A stretch of DNA of 64,000 nucleotides from Selaginella moellendorffii (taxonomy: Eukaryota > Streptophyta > Lycopodiopsida > Selaginellales > Selaginellaceae). The notes beneath the pieces are model-generated. The model worked only from the letters and a program-made list of their open reading frames with translations, had not been told where the DNA came from and did not search any database. Where the stretch lies: assembly GCF_000143415.4 (NCBI RefSeq), contig NW_003314326.1:619141-683140 (forward strand), given 5' to 3'. The translations under genes and the position numbers were made by a program. Below, one piece after another: positions 30,679 through 42,427 of this stretch (positions within the stretch are counted from its first letter, which is position 1; each line of letters begins with the position of its first letter).

Positions 30679-32295
30679 ATGGAGAACAGGGGCATGAGGC
30701 TGCGCGTTCGTGCCGCTGGCGGTGGCGCCACACATCGCATCCAGGTACCGGCACCAGCAAGAATCTACGATCTCCGCCACGCGCTCTCCCAGATTATTGG
30801 CGTGCCGGTGGATAGCATCCGGCTCTCGCTCAACAAGCGCGACGAGATCGAGGGCGACGCGTCGGCGCCGCTGGAAGCGTATGGAATTCGCCCCGGGGAT
30901 CTCCTCTACTACTTCGATCGGGAGCTAGGGTTCTCGGATTCATGCACAGTTTCAAGGGAAGTGGAAAGAAGGGAATTGTGTGCCTCGGCGGCGGATAAGC
31001 GTGCTCGAGAGCAAAAGGCTGCTCTTGCGGAAGAATCCTCGGCGACAAGGAGTAGATTTGAGGCTGTGGATCGAAATGCCGGGCAGCCATCGCCGCCACA
31101 TGTCGAAGAACAACGTCGATTGGAAGAGGAGGCTGTGAATCGAGGTGCCGAGCAAGAGCAAGGATCGATAGCGATGGAGGAACGATCCATGGAAGGAGAA
31201 GAGGAGGAAGAAGTCCAGGACTCCGGGAACAAGTACTGTCACCTCATCCCAAATCTCCTCTCGAGGCTTTTGTCCGTGGAAGGCAAGAATGTGGGGAATT
31301 CGCGAGACCTCTTGATCTTGGCGGTCCACGCAGTGATGCTCGAGACTGGATTCGTGATTCTGGGCTGCCCGACAATCGCTGGAGCTTCCTCGATCAAGTA
31401 TACTCTTCCTGAGCTCGGCCAGCTCAAGAACGATGAGGCCAGAGTTCTTCTCCGGTGTCAAAGCGTTGGAGAATTCATGGTGGTCTACGGCAGCGTCCAG
31501 GGATCGTCTCAGATCTTCCGCCTTAGCCTCTCCATCTCCAAGTTTCTGGGAGAAGTTCTTTTGGAAGGAGAATCAAAAGGTGGTGGTGGTGGAAGCCAGG
31601 AGCAGCAGGACCAGGCTTCTTTCTCGCTCTACAAGGACGCGTTTGCTCTCTGGAAGGAGATCAAGGACAACCTCACGCTGCGGTTGCTGATGCTGCTGTG
31701 CGAGATCGCGGGGCTGCCACTGCCGGCGTGCTTCCAGATCCTCCCCACCGAGCTCAAGATGAAGATCCTCGAGTTTCTTCCAGCTTTAGACGTCGCCAGG
31801 ATCTCGATGGTCTCATCGGAGCTGAGATTCCTCGCCGCCAACAACGATATCTGGCGAATGAAGTTCGCGGGTGAGAGTTTCAAGCTCAAGCAAGGGGAAG
31901 CTCCGCCGGCGAGCTGGAAGGTCGCGTTTGTTCGCGAGTGGTACGCGAGGAAACGGAGAGAGCGCATCCAGGTCCTATCGCGGAGAGACGTCATCGTTCC
32001 CAGGAGGAACTTGAGGCCACACCATCCCTGGGGGATCATCGGGGGCGACTACGATGCTTACCCGGAGATCCCATTCCTTCCGGCGCGAGGAGGGATCAAT
32101 CCATTCGGGGGGCCAAGGTTTCGGCGGCCTCTCAATCCTGGATGCATTGGCCCCGCGAGCAGTGGGATTGGATCGGGAGGAGGAGCACTGCCAGAGCTCT
32201 CCCGCCCAGGTGAAAATCCTCTTCCTCTTCCTTTCTTCATGGATCACGATCATAGTGGAAATCCTCCTTTCTTCATGGATCACGATGAGACGTAG
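30679..32295 (+). CDS. F-box protein with ubiquitin-like N-terminus (SKIP22/FBXO7-like)
   Basis: Single exon, 538 aa, starting MENRGMRLRVRAAGGG; the first ATG after the upstream TTG was chosen. Residues 1 to about 75 look ubiquitin-like, as in SKIP22 and FBXO7. A Glu-rich linker follows. A central domain (from about 195, with LLILAVHAVMLETGFVILG) resembles the FBXO7/PI31 FP region. The F-box spans about 350-395 (FQILPTELKMKILEFLPALD, then SSELRFLAAN). The tail is Pro/Gly/Arg-rich (RRNLRPHHPWG, INPFGGPRF) as in PI31-type C-termini, and ends with two copies of PFFMDHD. Predicted role: substrate adaptor of an SCF ubiquitin ligase; the substrate is unknown. Confidence 0.87.
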   Translation: MENRGMRLRVRAAGGGATHRIQVPAPARIYDLRHALSQIIGVPVDSIRLSLNKRDEIEGDASAPLEAYGIRPGDLLYYFDRELGFSDSCTVSREVERRELCASAADKRAREQKAALAEESSATRSRFEAVDRNAGQPSPPHVEEQRRLEEEAVNRGAEQEQGSIAMEERSMEGEEEEEVQDSGNKYCHLIPNLLSRLLSVEGKNVGNSRDLLILAVHAVMLETGFVILGCPTIAGASSIKYTLPELGQLKNDEARVLLRCQSVGEFMVVYGSVQGSSQIFRLSLSISKFLGEVLLEGESKGGGGGSQEQQDQASFSLYKDAFALWKEIKDNLTLRLLMLLCEIAGLPLPACFQILPTELKMKILEFLPALDVARISMVSSELRFLAANNDIWRMKFAGESFKLKQGEAPPASWKVAFVREWYARKRRERIQVLSRRDVIVPRRNLRPHHPWGIIGGDYDAYPEIPFLPARGGINPFGGPRFRRPLNPGCIGPASSGIGSGGGALPELSRPGENPLPLPFFMDHDHSGNPPFFMDHDET

Positions 32296-33180
32296 AGTAA
32301 CATACTTATTAGCTAAATAATAATACTATATACTGATAGTAACTGAAAGTGTCTCCCAGTGTTCTTTGTTTTAGCTGTTTTGCATCAATGTAAGATAAAC
32401 TTACCAGGAATCCTTATAAGCATACAAAAAGATCTACAAGGTTAGAGGCATGAGGCTTAGGAGATTTATAACATTAGTAGGCCTTTAGCATGTCAACATG
32501 TCAAGGCCTAGTATAAGTAAGAGGTTTTGGAAACAAACACAAAATTGCATTATCGTCGTGAATAGCTAATATTTTTGCTTTTGTAGTCTAGAAATTTTTT
32601 TTTCAAATTTTGAAAACTTTTCATGTTTCAATGTCATTTTTATTAAGAGATTTACAATTTTAAACAATGCAACCTCATACAAAGTTTAACAACAAAGATT
32701 AATCTACTATATATAGAAAAATATACAAATCTCTCATTTTCATTCTTCCTCTTTGATCTCTAAAAGGCACAAGAATTGCCTAAAACCAGTACACTAACTC
32801 ATAGTTTCTTTTTTTTTCCCAACAAAACTTGGACACTAGAAGTACTTGTCCTCATTGTCCACATTCTGGAAAATGCAATTTATTTCCTTGTCACTTTTTC
32901 GAATTTCCACCAAGCCTTCCCTAGCTAGAGTTTGCTCTTCCTCATTCACTCCCTTCTCCTCTTTTCAAGTACTGCCATGATATTGGCTATTTTGTTGTCA
33001 TCAATTTCAAGATCTTCCAAGTCTTCCAGCCGGATCACCGCCACAACTTCATCACTTTGTTGACCACTCTGTTTTTGGTCAACAACCCTCCTTTGACTAT
33101 TGTTAATTGTTAAACCCTTTATCTTGTCTTAAATTGGAGTGCATTTGAGTTTTTTGTTTTGATATGCTATGTCTACTTTC
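32296..33180. other. AT-rich intergenic region
   Basis: No gene or recognisable element seen. The DNA is AT-rich, with a possible polyadenylation region for the F-box gene near its start. It ends at the 5' LTR of the first gypsy element, where CTTTC (33176-33180) resembles the CTTCC after the 3' LTR. Confidence 0.6.
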
Positions 33181-33534
33181 TATTAGGAATCCCCCAATTC
33201 TTGCCACATTCCTGACTCTCGCCGGATTCTTGACCCATAGACCACATTCCTGACTCTCGAGACACTTCCTTATTCTCTGATTTCCCATACGATTCCTGAG
33301 TCTCAAACCACATTCCTCATGATGATGTGGCGCCTCCTCGACCTCAGCTATATTTAGGCCGTCCTCGATCCAAGAGTGGTGAAGCTTCATCAACCTATAA
33401 TATATATAGGTTAGCCTTGTTCCATTTCTCCACAATCTGAATCAACACCAGTCTAAGGCTTTTTCTTCGTTTCCACTAGTTTTTCTCTTTGTCTTTTGCA
33501 TTTTCTAGTCCTGATCTTGTTGGGGGTCTTGACA
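33181..33534 (+). repeat. 5' LTR of the chromovirus
   Basis: Pairs with 38884-39244. Shared landmarks are AGGAATCCCCCAATTCTTGC at the start and TTGGGGGTCTTGACA at the end. A TATATATAGG motif near the middle could be the TATA box. Confidence 0.88.
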
Positions 33535-33628
33535 GTTTGATTCAAATTGTGTTTTTTGCTTTTGCTTTAGCTCGTTTTGATTGTTTGACTGCCTTTGCTT
33601 TTTTCCCCCTTTTCTTTCTTCTTTGCCG

Positions 33629-35480
33629 ATGGAGTCTCCAAGCCATCCTGATTTCTTTGCTGAAGTCCTTGCAAAAATCCAGTCTGAGAATGTCGTGAAT
33701 GTGACTTTAGGTATCGAAAGTTACTTGTCAGCTAGTCCTTACGGACACTCTTTCCTTACTGCCATGACGGCAAGAGGTCGGTATTGCTGGACCCTTTATC
33801 AGCCCCTCTTGTGCTAGTGGAGTTAACTGGGCATTTCGAGTGTACTTAGACCGGACGAGCATAAGGACAGAATTTCTACGTGTTATTAACTAAGCATACT
33901 TAGTTCGGTAAGGAGTTCCCGTCTCGTTTTGTCTTGCACTGGCTAGTGACAAGAACCCTTGCATATTGAGACTAGTCCCTCAATATCGCTGGATGATAGC
34001 TTACCGTGTCTGCCAAACACCCTCGCTATCATGCCCTTTGTGTTAGTCTCATTTCGGTCCCAAATGCTATTTATGGAAAGTGTCTAGATTTGCTCATTTG
34101 GCATATCTATGGAATGTAGAGATTGGCCTGAACACAATGGTGTTCATCCCGTGTCCAAATTCACAATCTAGCGCCATTCCATATTTAGTAAGTTTCGAGC
34201 TTGTCCCAGAGACTAACTCTTGATACTAAGGGAGGCTTGGGGTGAAAGCCCAAAGCGTGTGTTCCTCAGGGGGGGGGGGGGGGGCTATGGGGGGTTCCAA
34301 ATGTATAGTAGGGATAGTGGGTAGGTCGGGCATGGCCGACCAACCTGAGGCATAGTCTAGCTCCCGCTTGCGTGCCTGTCTTTGTTCTATGTCTGGCTTG
34401 GGTCTAAGCCCAAGCTCCACACCATGCTAGCTGGTGGAGTACCCATGTCCTTGCATTAGGCCACCGGTATGCCAAAATAACACTAGACTCTGTTTGGCTC
34501 CGTTTTGTGTGCTAGTCCTAGCATTGGGATGCTAGTTGCTCTAGGATTGTTCCAAGTCGCTTCGGGCTCTTGTCCCTTCGCTCCTTGGGCTATATGCTCG
34601 GGAGTTGCTCCGTGGTTCGGTTCTGTCACTCCTTAGCTCCATGCTTGGGAGTTTGGCACCGTTCCTTTGTTCAGTGGCCCAAGGCCCTGAACCTCGGGTT
34701 CCGCACCACTATCCTTTGGACATGTGGTATATGACACGTGGCATGTGTCATGTGACATAAAGAGGGTTTAGGTTCTGCTTCGTGGTGTTATCCTATGGTA
34801 AATCACCATAGGATAAAAGGTCAAAACCACATGTGCTACAGAGAATACCGAGCTGAAGGCGACCCTCTTCACATGTAATAGGAGCTTGCTTCACTTTCGG
34901 CTCAAGGATCAAGTAGAGTTCCTGAATAGAAGGTGAGTTTCTTGGCGAAGTTCTCAAGCAAGCATTCGAAGCTTCATGGATTCCTGAACCAGATGGAGTT
35001 GATCTTCGCACTTCAACATCGGCGGTACCCCACTCCCGAGTCTCAAATTGGCACGATTCGAACGTTGCTTGAAGGTGCAGCTTTGTCATGGTTTTCTCCT
35101 CTCCTGGAGAAGAGCATGAAAGGGGTCATGGTTCTGGAGTTGATGGATCTTTAGTTGTTGAAAGAGAAGCTTGAAGCATGTTTTGGCGAAACGGATTGGG
35201 TTCGGGCTACCACCACAAAGATGAGACATCTCTCTTAGGGGTCTTGTCCTACCTCGATCTATGCTGTGGAGTTCTAACTCCTTGCCTTGGACACTCAGTA
35301 GGATGAGTGGGCCTTGATTGATCAATTTCATTTTGGCCTCAACAATGGTGTCAAGGATTTGTTACTCACCATGGAGGATCCCATGGATCTATCAGATGCC
35401 ATCAACAAAACTGTTTGATGTGACAATTGCCTCTTTGAACGTTGTCAGGAAAGTCACCGTGCCGCCATTTTCCTGTCCCA
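33629..35480 (+). pseudogene. gag relic of the chromovirus, split by a solo LTR
   Basis: Starts MESPSHPDFFAEVLAKIQSE, is interrupted by the LTR insertion at 33691-34840, and resumes with the gag capsid region (MELIFALQHRRYP, then GAALSWFSPLLEK). Several stops (for example near 35152 and 35236) follow. It is not functional. Confidence 0.75.
33691..34840 (-). mobile_element. Solo LTR of the 1.1-kb-LTR family, with perfect target duplication
   Basis: A reverse-complement match of the LTRs at 42428-43575 and 48550-49684. It begins TGTCGTGAAT and ends GTGCTACA, and is flanked on both sides by GAGAA (33686-33690, 34841-34845). Removing it restores the gag frame. A run of 16 G lies near 34269, within the LTR. 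Confidence 0.92.
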
Positions 35481-35839
35481 GACTCAGGAATCCTAGCTTG
35501 AGTCTTCGGGGCATACTCTTGAACCTACTGCTCCGGTCCCGATAGGTATTTCTGGTACTCCCCGACTCATCAGAGGGAAGTTGAGTCCTGTTGAAAAGCA
35601 ACATCGAGTATCTCATAATCTTTGCCTCTACTGTGCTGATCTTAATCACAAAGTAGTTGTGTGTCCCAAGAAGCCTCCCCAACTGCTTGAGTTCACTCTG
35701 CCTCAAGGTCCACCTCTGTTGCAGTTGGGAAACAACCCTATCTAAATAGAGTAGGAGCTGTTTGTTTGGACTCCTCAAATAAAAATCACTTTCCTTTTTT
35801 ATCAAGCTTCTCACCACCTTTCATCAAAGCCACCACCAA

Positions 35840-38800
35840 TTCCCGCAACCTCCGCATCCCATGTCTCCTTTCTTTCATCGGACAATCAGGACTCAAGGCT
35901 CTGGTGCTACTAGACTTGGGTGCAACTTTCTGCTTCATGGACATAAACTTTGCTGCCTGACATCACGTTCTTCTCTTTCCTACCATACAGGATCTGAGGG
36001 TTGAAGGCCTTAGATTTTGTGTTTCCATCTTCTGGACTTAGGGAAATGTTGCCCGTTCGAGTACACATCGGGTCCACCATCACCGATATCGCCTTCAACA
36101 TCATCAATAACAAGTCCTCCTCTTTGGTGCTCAGCCTTCCTTGGTTCCAACTACACCAGCCTTAGATCTGTTGGAAGGAATTACAGCTCGTCTCTCCCAC
36201 GTCACCATCTCCCACATCTTCCCCTACTGTTCATCGAGTCTGAATCAGGAAAAGTTCCCTAAACTCAAATTGGGTTCTGTTCCTGACTCTACGAAGTTTT
36301 CACCCTCTTCTTTTCCCTCTCTTCCATCTTACACTGGACAGTATCCTTGTCTCATCATTCCATTCAATTGTACACCTCCTCCTATCTCCACAATCACTAT
36401 GAAATAACTCCTTCACGAAGAACTTGTTTTCCTTTTTGCTTTGCATGTTTTTCCTGTCAGTTTTTTTGAGAAGTATCATGATTTTGGGGATGTGTTTGAC
36501 AAGAAAAAAGCTAGTGTACTGCCTGTTCATTGACCTTACAACTGTCCCATTGATTTACAGGAAGGAGCGTCACCTCTGTGGGGGTCTATCTATGGGTTAT
36601 CCCCGTCCGAGCTTAAGGCCCTCAAAGAGTATGTGGACAAGAAACTTGCCTTGGGGTACATTCAACATTCGCAGTCCCTAGTTAGAGCGCTTGTCTTCTT
36701 TGTCAAGAAGAAGGATGGGAGTTTGCAATTAGTCATCGACTATTGAGGTTTAAACAAGGTGACTGTTCGAAATCGTTATCTGCTACCCTTGATCTCGGAC
36801 CTGTTGGAACACCTCGGCGGTGCCCGCTTCTTCACCAAGATCGACCTCCATGGAGCATACACCTTGATGACATCCTCATCTACTCAAAAACTCAGGAGGA
36901 GCACGACGAGCATGTGTGCAAGGTGCTGGCAAAGTTGCAAGAACACGGCTTATACGCGAAGTTTGAGAAATGTTTCTTCGATCAAGAGTCTGTGGAGTTC
37001 CTTGGGTACATTGTCACTCATGAGGGTATAACGATGGATCCTGCCAAAGTCAAGACTATTCTCGAATGGGAGCCTCCACAATCAATGTTGGACGTTTAGG
37101 TTTTCCTTGGCTTTGCCAACTTCTACCGCAAATTCATTGATCACTACTCCGACATTGTCCTTCCTCTCACGCATCTCGCTCACAAGAATGTTCCCTTCTC
37201 TTGGTTTGCTGCTGCCCAGTAGGCCTTTGACACACTCAAGTCGGCCTTCAATTTTGCTCCCGTCTTGATCCACGCTGATCCCTCACAACCTTTCTTCATC
37301 GAGGCGGATGCCTCTGACTTTGCTATCGGTGCTGTGCTGTCTCAACTCGGAGCAGATCAGGAATTTCATCTAGTTGCTTTCCATTCTCGGAAATTCCAGC
37401 CTGCGAAGATCAATTATGAAATCCACGACAAGGAGCTCCTTGCCATTGTGGATTCCTTTGGAGAGTGGTGTCGTTTCTTGGAGGGGGCGAGCTATCAAAC
37501 AACGGTCTAGACGGATCACAAAAATTTCGAGTACTTTGCCACTTCCCGAGTTTTGAGCCGTCGTCAAGCAAGGTGGGCACAATTCTTGAGTTGGTTTGAC
37601 TTTGTTATTAAGTACAAACTTGGAAAGCTTCAGGGCCTTCCTGATGCTCTTTCAAGGCGCTCCTATCTTAGTCTCAGGCCTGGTAATCCTGCCTTCGATC
37701 AACAGGATTAGGTTATCCTCGGTCTTGATCGGCTTCAAGTTATGGCAATTTCCCTGGCCCCTAGCCTGTGGCTTCAACAGCATTTTAGTCATGGTGGATC
37801 GCTTCACAAAGATGGTGCACTTCCTGCCGTGTACCAAAGAGTTTTCGGGCGAGGACATGGCAAAACTAGTATTTAGGGAAATTTTCTGACTTCATGGGAT
37901 TCCTACAGATGTGGTTTTGGATCGGGGACCTCAGTTCATCTCTCATTTCTAGCAACAGTTTTTGCAGCTGCTTGGAGTGAAGGCCAACCTTTCTTCGGTG
38001 TATCATCCTCAAACTGATGGATAGTCCGAGCGAACGATTCAAACATTGGAACAATTCCTGAGGTGCTTCATCAACTATCATCAGGATGACTGGTTCGATA
38101 TCCTTCCCCTTGCTGAGTTCTCCTATAACAACTCTGTTCACTCCTCCCTTCGAGTTTCCCCCTCCTTTGCAAACTCTAGCTGAAATCCTCGATTCAATAT
38201 CTCACTTCCTTCTCCATCCAAATCCTCTTGTTCAAATCCCTGCTCTAAGGCATTTGTCTCCAACCTCTAGGAAATCCACATCTCCATCTCCTTCCACCTC
38301 CATCGTGCTTAAAAATCTCACAAAACATTTGCCAATGTCCATCATCAGGATTGTCCCCCTTACAATATCAGGGATAAAGTCTGGCTCCTCATGTGAAATA
38401 TCTCCACCACTAGGCTATGTCCCAAATTTGATTTCAAATGCCTCGGTCCTTTCCCTATCACTACCATCATTAATCCTGTCACTTATCACCTTGCACTTCC
38501 CTTCTCATATCAAATTCACCCCGGTTTTTCACTCCTCTCTCCTTGAGCCTTATATTCCTAGTCCTATTCCAAATCGGGTCATTCCTCCGCCTCCACCAGT
38601 GCAGCTTGAGGATGGGTCTGAGTACAAGGTTCAAGACATCCTTGATTCCAAGATCTCACGGTCTAAATTTTACTATCTGGTAGACTGGAAGGGTTACGGA
38701 CCTGAGGAATGCACTTGGGAATCTGCAAACAACCTAATTCATTCTCCTGACCTTGTTCAGGACTTCCACTTTCGCTATCCTTCTCATTTTTCATTCTCCA

Positions 38801-38850
38801 TCTCCCATCCCTCGCCGCCCATCTCATCCTCCTCTTCGTTCTTATTTACA
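35840..38850 (+). pseudogene. pol relic with chromodomain (PR-RT-RH-IN-CHD)
   Basis: Protease: VLLDLGATFCFMD near 35900, with the Ser of the D-S/T-G site read as Leu. Reverse transcriptase: DLLEHLGGARFFTKIDLHGAY (36790-36860, shown in parts) runs directly into LDDILIYSK, so the palm segment between them has been deleted. RNase H: FFIEADASDFAIGAVLSQLG near 37290. Integrase: VMVDRFTKMVHFLP (37790), VVLDRGPQF and SSVYHPQTDG. Chromodomain: FYYLVDWKGYGPEECTWE at about 38670. Many stops show it is dead. Confidence 0.85.
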
Positions 38851-38883
38851 TCCTCATTCCACTTGTTCTTGAGGAGGGGGTGT

Positions 38884-39244
38884 TGTCAGGAATCCCCCAA
38901 TTCTTGCCACATTCCTAACTCTCACCAGATTCCTCACCCGCAGACCACATTTCTAACTCTCGAGACACTTCTCTATTCCTGACTCTTTGATTTCCTGTAT
39001 AATTCCTAAGTCTCGAACCACATTCCTGATGATGACATGGTGCCTCCTCGACCTCAGCTATATTTAGGCCGTCCTCGATCCAAAAGTGGTGGAGCTTCAT
39101 CAACCTATAGTATATATAGGTTAGCCTTGTTCCATTTCTCTACAATCTGAATCAACGCCAGTCTAAGACTTCTTCTTCGTTTCCACTAATTTTTCTTTTT
39201 GTCTTCTACATTTTTTAGTCTTGATCTTGTTGGGGGTCTTGACA
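38884..39244 (+). repeat. 3' LTR of the chromovirus
   Basis: Begins TGTCAGGAATCC and ends GTCTTGACA. It is slightly longer than the 5' copy (361 versus 354 bp), with scattered substitutions. Confidence 0.88.
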
Positions 39245-39942
39245 CTTCCTAAGTGTTGCTTGATCTTGGCCACTTCATATAGGTGGGCCTTGTTTTTCCA
39301 CCTTAGGTGAATTTTTTCCTACACTATTTACAATAGTACCTTGGCTGGCTAATATTGTCATTGTTGAAGTAGTCTAAGTTGCCACACTCATTGTGATTGC
39401 ATTTTGTACAAGTCAAGTGCTACTATTTTAGATACATCTTTAACTCGTCCACACTTCTAAATTGGAGGTCATTCTACTGGGAGGATAAGGACCCAAAGAG
39501 TGGGTAATTCTGGAGAAGATGGACCTTCTTGTATACTTTGTTGCTCTTTTTTGGCATGGGGAAATACTCACCACTCAAAGTGTGAAACACCCTTTGCAAG
39601 GCATGAACCACCCTTTGTGATACATGATCCATAAGTGTATGTACCTCTTCACATGAGAGAATTTCCACTTAGTGGATATTTTCCATGTAAGCAAAATTAT
39701 ATAACTACTCAAGTAAAAGTCATGGCTCAATTTCTGCCCATATTTAGAATGCATATATCACCTCGTAAGCTAATCAAACTTTTGCCAAACAAAGCAATTG
39801 ATAATCTTCACACTATAAATGTGGAATATAGAGTTGTAAAGTTTGTTGCTAGGTATAAGCATCAATATTGGAGACACTACTACCATCACTTTGATCTCTA
39901 TTTAAAAAGGTAAAATAATCTTAGAACTAATGGTGCTAAATT
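39245..39942. other. Unassigned repeat-derived spacer
   Basis: No gene seen. The short frame at 39635-39913 has a gypsy-like look but no recognisable motif. Confidence 0.4.
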
Positions 39943-40460
39943 GTGAATTTAGACGCAGGACAAACACCATTATGTTTAGGAAAATCTCTATATTCTATAA
40001 ATATGCCAAATGAGCAAATCTAGACACTTTCTATAAATAACATTTATAACCGGAATGAGACTAACACAAAGGATATGATAGTGAGGGTATTTGGCAGACA
40101 TGGTAAGTTATCATCTAGCAAATATTGAGGGACCAAACTCAACACTAGCAAGTGCAAGTCAACATCATGAGTTTCTCGTCACCGTGTCAAGTATATTTAA
40201 CTAAATGACAACTTAGGATTTCCTTCCTTATTGCCCTTCTAGCATAAATGCTCATATGATGACTAGTTTCTCAACTAACTTAAGCAGAGATTAATAATAG
40301 GTCTAGCAATATTGACCTCTTACCGTCATGGTAGTAAGGAAAAAATATCCAAAAGGACTAGCCGACATATAACTTTCAATACCCGAAGTCACATTCACGA
40401 CACTCTCCCCCTTAGAGAAGATTAACATCCCCGTTCATGCATACTCGAGTGCAAGAGGTT
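39943..40460 (-). mobile_element. Old truncated LTR fragment of the 1.1-kb-LTR family
   Basis: A diverged match to 43098-43620: the last half of the LTR in plus-strand terms, plus its adjoining polypurine tract and a few internal bases. Point differences are many compared with the near-identical LTR pair at 42428 and 48550, so this is an older member. Confidence 0.7.
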
Positions 40461-42427
40461 TTAAAAGTATAATAGGGAGAGTGTGGGGGTTGGACCCTAA
40501 TGGAGCCAGTTTGGGTAGGAAAGGCTAGTGTGACCTAGGAAGGCTATGCCCACGTGTTGGGTGATGATATATCCACTGAGGAGTCCAAAGCTAGAGTGAA
40601 TATGGACTAACAAGTGGGGTAGCTTGGTGAAGTGTTCAAGAGCTAACTCTAGTTCCCTTGGGAGATCGAATGGTTGATGTTCCCAATCCAAGTGTGGGTG
40701 GCATTACCTATTTGGATACTTGGCATGGCTCAACGGAACCTCACTCTAGCCCCATGGCTAGAGCACTCTATAAGCAACTAAAGAGAATGACTTGAGATAC
40801 AATCTATGGGGTTCAAATATAAAAGGAAAAGACCTATGAATAATAGTGCACCCCCTTTTTAAATTGGTTAAGGGTCTTGGGATATTTGGGGTTAAACATC
40901 CTTGGGTTTAAAGACTTCCCGAGAAGTCTAAATTCATGAGCTTATATTTGGTATTAGAGTGGTCTTAGGTCCAACTCTATTGGTTGGCTTAGGGGAATTG
41001 CACCATATGTTGATTGACATCTAGCAGATCTAACTTGCTTCGGCTGGGCTTAACGTGAAGGGTAGGTTGTCAAGAGAGTGGGGCTCTCGGGAGAGTTGCG
41101 GCTCTCAACTTTTGTTCATGAGAGCATGAACTTGCAAGGAAATATGGTGGATTGTAAATAACCAAAGAAAACAACTTGAGAGATGATTTATAAGGTTCAA
41201 ATATAAAGGGAAAGAGCCTATGAATAAAAGTGCAAAACCTTTTTCAATTGGTTAAGGGTCTTGGGATAGTGTTCTTAGGTTTAAATAGTACTGGGTTAGG
41301 TGACCTCTTAGGAAGTTTAAAATCATAAGCTTATACACCCAAAGGTAAAAGGTGGGAAGAGTACCCATAAGGCTTGCATAGGGCCATAAAATTTTGAAAT
41401 GTTGTCCCAAAGCCTGGACTGTGGAAAGGAAGAGGAGCAGTCCTCTGGTGTAGTGACCAAGGATGCAGTCACATGGTGAAAAAGTTCCAAAGGATAGTGA
41501 GACTTAGTGGTCAGGCCTGTGGGCCTTGACCTAGTGGCAGTGTTGGCAGACACGACTATGGACAGAAAGGGATTTGGTGGGGACCAAAAAAGGGATATTG
41601 GGGAAGGTTATTCCCCATGTTTGTGGGCATCCTAAGGATGCTAAAGAGTGGATTTAGGATGATCACTCATGGATGGATGGTCTAGTTTTGGAGAGACAGG
41701 ATTATGATGTAGGTGGTGTTGGATTATCATATGACAAAAGTGAATAGGCATAGCTTTAGTGTAACGGGCTAATATGTTAGTAGTACCTTTGGGTATCAGT
41801 CATGGGATTAAACATGTGAAGCACTTGGACTAAGTGCAAAGGTTGAGTGGCATGGTTGCCATTTTTGGGGCTAACAAGCCCTAAGTCTGGAATAGGATTT
41901 ATGGAGGTTGTGAGTAAGTATAGTTAAGTGACTAAAGTAGAATAGAAAATTTAATCACTTACAATTTGGTATTGGAATTTGTAGGCAATATGGTAAATAG
42001 AAAAGGGCCAATAAAAGAACAACTTTGGGATCTTAGAAATAGTATAAAGTTTTCTTTAAAGAGTTGAGGATGTGATCTAGATGAACATTTAACTTAGCAA
42101 ATTGGCTAATGTAGTTGTGGTAAATAATTAAAGTTGGGATCACGAGAAAGATAGAGACTCCAAAACAATAAAGGAGTCATAAGATTATCCTTATATAATT
42201 GAGGCTAGTGTTCATGAATTTGAGACTAAAATTAATGACTATGGGAGGTCAAATATAGATAAGGACACGAGTCCTTGAAATGGTAGCTGGGGCTACTTTT
42301 TATAAATGCTAGAATAACCCAAGGAGTTAGGGGTGTATTTAGAGGATGAGTTGGTATTCTCATTATATGAACAGATAGTCCTAAGGGGCAAAAATAACCC
42401 ATAGGAAACGGAAAATAATCAAGTGTC

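Larger units (their letters stand above)
33181..39244 (+). mobile_element. Ty3/gypsy chromovirus, decayed, with nested solo LTR
   Basis: LTRs at 33181-33534 and 38884-39244 bound gag, protease, reverse transcriptase, RNase H, integrase and a chromodomain in Ty3/gypsy order, all with stops and frameshifts. The 5' LTR terminus has mutated from TG to TA, and the presumed target duplication is imperfect (CTTTC / CTTCC), so the insertion is old. A purine run (GAGGAGGGGGTG) precedes the 3' LTR. A 1150-bp solo LTR of another family sits inside gag. Confidence 0.9.
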
